This document shows, piece after piece, positions 61,200-64,000 of a stretch of 64,000 nt of DNA. Source of the DNA: Myxococcota bacterium (GTDB lineage: Bacteria > Myxococcota_A > Polyangia > Polyangiales > Houyiibacteriaceae); assembly GCA_028284955.1 (NCBI GenBank), contig JANQQS010000020.1:38602-102601 (forward strand), in the 5' to 3' direction. Under the pieces are notes generated by a model, which worked only from the letters and a program-made list of their open reading frames with translations, searched no databases and was not told where the DNA came from. A program made the translations under genes and the position numbers. How positions within the stretch are numbered: the stretch's first letter is position 1; the number at the start of each line of letters is the position of its first letter.

Positions 61200-61910
61200 G
61201 TGAAGCCCACCATCGTCCTTTTCGACATCGACGGCACGCTGATTGTGGCAGGAGGCGCTGGCCGTCGCGCCCTCGAAACCGCGTTCGAGCGGTGCGTGAA
61301 CCGACCCGATGCGCTCGAGCACGTGCGTTTCGGGGGTATGACCGATCGCTTGATCCTTCAGCAGGCGTTCGATGCGATCGGCATCCCTTTCGAAGAAAAG
61401 CTGGCGCAAGAGATCTTTCGTACCTACGTGGCCGCGCTCGAAGACGAACTCGAGCGCGCGGAACATTTTCGCGTACTTCCTGGCGCGTCCGATATGATTC
61501 GGCTGGTGCGGGACGCGGCGGGGCTCTCGGTGGGTCTCGGGACCGGCAATATCGAAGCCGGAGCGCGCCTCAAACTCAAACGCGGCGGGTTGTGGAAGCA
61601 TTTTTCTTTCGGAGGCTTCGGTGACGACCATGCCGATCGTGGTGAGCTGTTGCGTTCGGGCGCGGAGCGCGGCGCCAAGCAGCTCGATTGCCCGCTTTCT
61701 CGCTGCCGGGTGGTGACGATCGGAGATACCCCGCGCGACGTGCACGCTACCCGACGTCTCGCAGAGCTATGTCCAGGCGTCGAAACAGAAAGCATCGGCG
61801 TGACCACCGGTTCGTTTTCTTCCGAAGAGCTCACGCTTGCCGGTGCCGACTATGTGTTTGCCGGCTTACAGGCCGACGGTGTGCTTGACGCGATCCGGCT
61901 TCCGAGCTGA
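61200..61910 (+). CDS. HAD-family hydrolase (phosphoglycolate phosphatase-like)
   Basis: The 236-residue product starts at GTG with the HAD motif I FDIDGTLI, a helical cap, motif II GLGTGNIE, a later Lys and the motif IV VVTIGDTPRDVHATR. It is close to the Gph-like phosphatases. It is divergent from the M50 gene with 26 bp between starts. Confidence 0.88.
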   Translation: MKPTIVLFDIDGTLIVAGGAGRRALETAFERCVNRPDALEHVRFGGMTDRLILQQAFDAIGIPFEEKLAQEIFRTYVAALEDELERAEHFRVLPGASDMIRLVRDAAGLSVGLGTGNIEAGARLKLKRGGLWKHFSFGGFGDDHADRGELLRSGAERGAKQLDCPLSRCRVVTIGDTPRDVHATRRLAELCPGVETESIGVTTGSFSSEELTLAGADYVFAGLQADGVLDAIRLPS

Positions 61911-62001
61911 GCCTTGTTTTTTGTTCACTGTTTCAGTGATCAGTGGCTGGTGGCCACAGCTCAGGCCGTTGCAGCGTCGGCGGTCGACCGGTGATTTGGC
62001 G

Positions 62002-62035
62002 CCGAATCCATGGTCTAGCCGAATCCATGATCTAG
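62002..62035. repeat. 17-bp tandem duplication in the 61911-62074 gap
   Basis: CCGAATCCATGRTCTAG is repeated twice in tandem. The same gap also has the hairpin TCACTG-TTT-CAGTGA shortly after the HAD stop. No gene. Confidence 0.6.
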
Positions 62036-62074
62036 CGGAGCAGCGATGCTACAAGGCCCGGCGAAACTTCAACG

Positions 62075-63871
62075 ATGACCCGTTCACGTTCTGATACCAT
62101 GTCCGGAATGCCCCTGAGTATGCTGCGCCGTGCGTACGCAACCGGTCGATGGTTTTTGTTCATCACGCTGGTTGCGATTGGCGCGTTCGAACTTCCTCTC
62201 CCTGACCTGTGCGGTTTCAATTTCGGCTTCTCCGATATCGGTCCCGGCGTCGCTCGGGCACAAGCAGGCACGACCCGTGTCGCCGTGCTCCCGCTCAAGG
62301 GCCGCCGAGCAAAGCTCGTTCGTGAGCGAATCGTCGAAACGCTGTCCGAATCGATCGAGGTCGTGCCACTGCAAGATGTGGACGCCGCAGTCAACGACCA
62401 TGGGGCGAAATCGTTCGAGCAGGTTGCCACCACCGTAGGCGCCAACGTCTTGGTGGATGGACGGATCAGAAAACGCGGCAGCGGCTGGACGGCCTCGCTG
62501 ACGATTCGCGATAGCTTCGGCGACAGTGTGACCAAAGCGCGCGGGCGAACGAGCCGGGTGGGGCGTTTGGCGCGGGTTCTCGCCAAGAAGCTGGCGAATA
62601 AGATCGAAGCCAACGCAGAGGCGTTTGAGGCTACCGAAGAGGAAGAAGAAGTCGAGGACGAAGATCTGGAGCGAATTGTCGTTCTCGAATTCGAGGGCCC
62701 CGGGTCCGCCCGCGCGCGAGTTGGTGCGGTGCGGGCGCTGGGCAAGCGACCGAACGCCGAGCTTGTGCCCAAGGACGATTTTCGAGACGCTGCAGAGCGG
62801 CTCGAGGCCGACCTCGAGCAAGATGAGCTCACCGCGCCAGCCACCGAGCTTCAAGTAGCCGCCGTGGTTGACGGCACGGTGACCAAAAAAGGCCGCCGTT
62901 GGACGGCGAGCGTGCGCGTCCGCAATGGTCTCGACGGCGCGGTGCTTGGAGAAGCGCAGTTTCGAGGGCGCAATCCCGGGACACTGGGCCGAGCGATCGA
63001 GCGCGGTTTTGAAAAGAAGCTCGGGGAAGCGGTGGCGACGGCAGAAGCTCCCGAGCCCCCCGAGCCAGTCGTCGAGGACACCGCGCCAAAAACACGTCGT
63101 CGCCGAGCCAAAAAGGACGATGCCGAAGAAGACGAAGACCGCCCCGTGGCGGTGGAGTTTGCTGTGCTCGGAAAGCTCTTCTCCCGCGAACTCAGCTACA
63201 ACGATGATCTTTTCGACATGCTCCGGGGATATTCGCTGAACGCTGGGCCGGCGCTCAAACTCGAACTGCGATGGTACCCTGGGGCTCACTTCACGGGCGG
63301 CGTGTTGGCCCACGCCGGCATCGACGTGCAATACGAAACGGCGTTTGCCCTAGACTCCGTACGCGCGGCCGACGGCGAAGAGTTCCCCACGAGCTCGCAA
63401 GCTTTCTCGGCAGGCCTTCGCATTCGCGTACCGATCAAAGAACACGAACTCTCTGTCCTCGGCGCCTACGGGGGGCACTCGTTCAAGATCGAACCTTCGG
63501 GGCCGGCCATGCCCGGTGCAGAAAACACTCCCGAAATTCCTCAGGTCGACTACCGCTTCGTGAAAATCGGGTTGGAAAGCCGCATTCACTTGATCGCCGG
63601 CCTCAGTCTGATGGTGCGCGGGGCCTATCTCTATATCCTGGAGACCGGGGGCATCAGCGATTCGATCTGGTTCCCGAATCTCGATGCGGGCGGGCTCCAA
63701 GGAGAAATCTTTGCGGTTTACGCGCTGCCTCGCGGGTTCGATGTCCGCATCGGATTCGACTTTCGCCGCTACTTCTTCACGCTCAATCCCGAGCCTGGCG
63801 ATCCGCGAATCGCGGGCGGCGCGCTCGATCAGTATTTGGGATACAGCCTAGGCCTCGGCTGGGGGCGCTAG
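62075..63871 (+). CDS. Outer-membrane protein with duplicated TolB/CsgG-like N-domains
   Basis: The 598-residue product has a signal-anchor-like N-terminus (FLFITLVAIGAFELPL...ARAQA) and then two related alpha/beta domains. The first spans about residues 68-185 (RVAVLPLKGRRAKLVRERIVETL ... VLVDGRIRKRGSGWTASLTIRD ... LARVLAKKLANKI); the second spans about 205-330 (RIVVLEFEGPGSARARVGAVRAL ... AAVVDGTVTKKGRRWTASVRVRN ... LGRAIERGFEKKL). A charged linker follows, then a C-terminal barrel-like part ending LGYSLGLGWGR. Acidic runs (EEEEEVEDEDLE) separate the parts. The function is unknown; the layout resembles the 7765-8967 protein. Its TAG stop begins element copy 3. Confidence 0.72.
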   Translation: MTRSRSDTMSGMPLSMLRRAYATGRWFLFITLVAIGAFELPLPDLCGFNFGFSDIGPGVARAQAGTTRVAVLPLKGRRAKLVRERIVETLSESIEVVPLQDVDAAVNDHGAKSFEQVATTVGANVLVDGRIRKRGSGWTASLTIRDSFGDSVTKARGRTSRVGRLARVLAKKLANKIEANAEAFEATEEEEEVEDEDLERIVVLEFEGPGSARARVGAVRALGKRPNAELVPKDDFRDAAERLEADLEQDELTAPATELQVAAVVDGTVTKKGRRWTASVRVRNGLDGAVLGEAQFRGRNPGTLGRAIERGFEKKLGEAVATAEAPEPPEPVVEDTAPKTRRRRAKKDDAEEDEDRPVAVEFAVLGKLFSRELSYNDDLFDMLRGYSLNAGPALKLELRWYPGAHFTGGVLAHAGIDVQYETAFALDSVRAADGEEFPTSSQAFSAGLRIRVPIKEHELSVLGAYGGHSFKIEPSGPAMPGAENTPEIPQVDYRFVKIGLESRIHLIAGLSLMVRGAYLYILETGGISDSIWFPNLDAGGLQGEIFAVYALPRGFDVRIGFDFRRYFFTLNPEPGDPRIAGGALDQYLGYSLGLGWGR

Positions 63872-64000
63872 AGCAGCGGCCTTTTGGCCAGAGCGCGGCT
63901 TACCTCCTCGCTCTCTCCCTGCGAAAGGCTCGGAGCCTTCCTCAGTCGTTCGCTGTGGGGGCGCTCGCGCTCTGGCCAAAATTCCACTGCTCTATGGGAT
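63869..64000 (+). repeat. Palindromic dispersed element, copy 3 (short form, to window end)
   Basis: This copy shares both ends with copies 1 and 2 but lacks about 110 bp of the centre. It begins at the TAG stop codon of the outer-membrane gene. The inner stem is a perfect GGCCAGAGCGCG / CGCGCTCTGGCC, where copy 1 has TGA/TCA at the same places. The element continues to, or just past, the end of the window. Confidence 0.85.

Overview
The window is high-GC bacterial chromosome, densely coded and almost free of recognisable insertion sequences, tRNA, rRNA or CRISPR. Many small lipoproteins with short lipoboxes, Cys-rich secreted proteins (including a CGDG...CDLDCG signature), FHA and HEAT proteins, an ECF-sigma/FecR pair and a complete-looking Proteobacteria-type VI secretion locus suggest a deltaproteobacterial lineage, most likely Myxococcota. 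This is inference from gene content; no marker gene fixes the genus.

Layout. 0-5.8 kb: a palindromic dispersed repeat, purF on the minus strand with an unusual repeat-bearing propeptide, then a HupE/UreJ-like membrane protein translationally coupled to a rifampin-phosphotransferase-like PEP enzyme. 5.8-9 kb: a minus-strand operon of secreted barrel-like protein, ECF sigma factor and FecR/TPR protein. 9-16.2 kb: a MITE-like 163-bp element, a CDGSH iron-sulfur protein, DUF427, a Spy-like periplasmic protein with an OmpR-type two-component system, then speE and hemH facing away from each other. 16.2-18 kb: a low-complexity array and lipoproteins. 18-36 kb: a type VI secretion system (T6SS). The minus arm reads hcp, terminator, tssE, tssF, tssG, FHA protein, lipoprotein. 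The plus arm reads lysozyme-like protein, tssJ, tssK, tssL, tssM, tagF, tssA, tssB, tssC, with mostly 4-bp ATGA overlaps. clpV/tssH, vgrG/tssI and PAAR are not in the window.

36-40.6 kb: a HEAT-like protein, phosphomannomutase, uppP and mannose-1-phosphate guanylyltransferase, that is GDP-mannose and undecaprenyl carrier supply for surface polysaccharide. 40.7-49.2 kb: a serine protease, a second copy of the dispersed repeat, lipoproteins, a divergent RNase HII-like protein, a murein endopeptidase, a TPR protein with a degenerate zincin domain, a YheT-type hydrolase, a KamA-type radical SAM enzyme and an outer-membrane protein. 49.3-64 kb: sucrose phosphorylase, a phytoene-desaturase-type oxidoreductase coupled to a GAF/pseudo-enzyme-I protein, a metallopeptidase lipoprotein, a GT39-like membrane protein, a DUF4143 ATPase with a textbook promoter that would make a leaderless mRNA, TPR, M50 and HAD proteins, and a large outer-membrane protein that ends in a third, short-form copy of the dispersed repeat.

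The signals least explained by known gene families are these. (1) The dispersed palindromic element supplies the TAG stop codon of the upstream gene in all three copies and shows compensatory arm changes. (2) A set of in-frame 15/18-bp minisatellites sits inside otherwise conserved genes (purF, tssJ, manC, the RNase HII-like gene, the histidine kinase). (3) At least two predicted pseudoenzymes are present: enzyme I without its phospho-His, and a zincin without its HExxH. (4) A lysozyme-like protein leads the T6SS operon.
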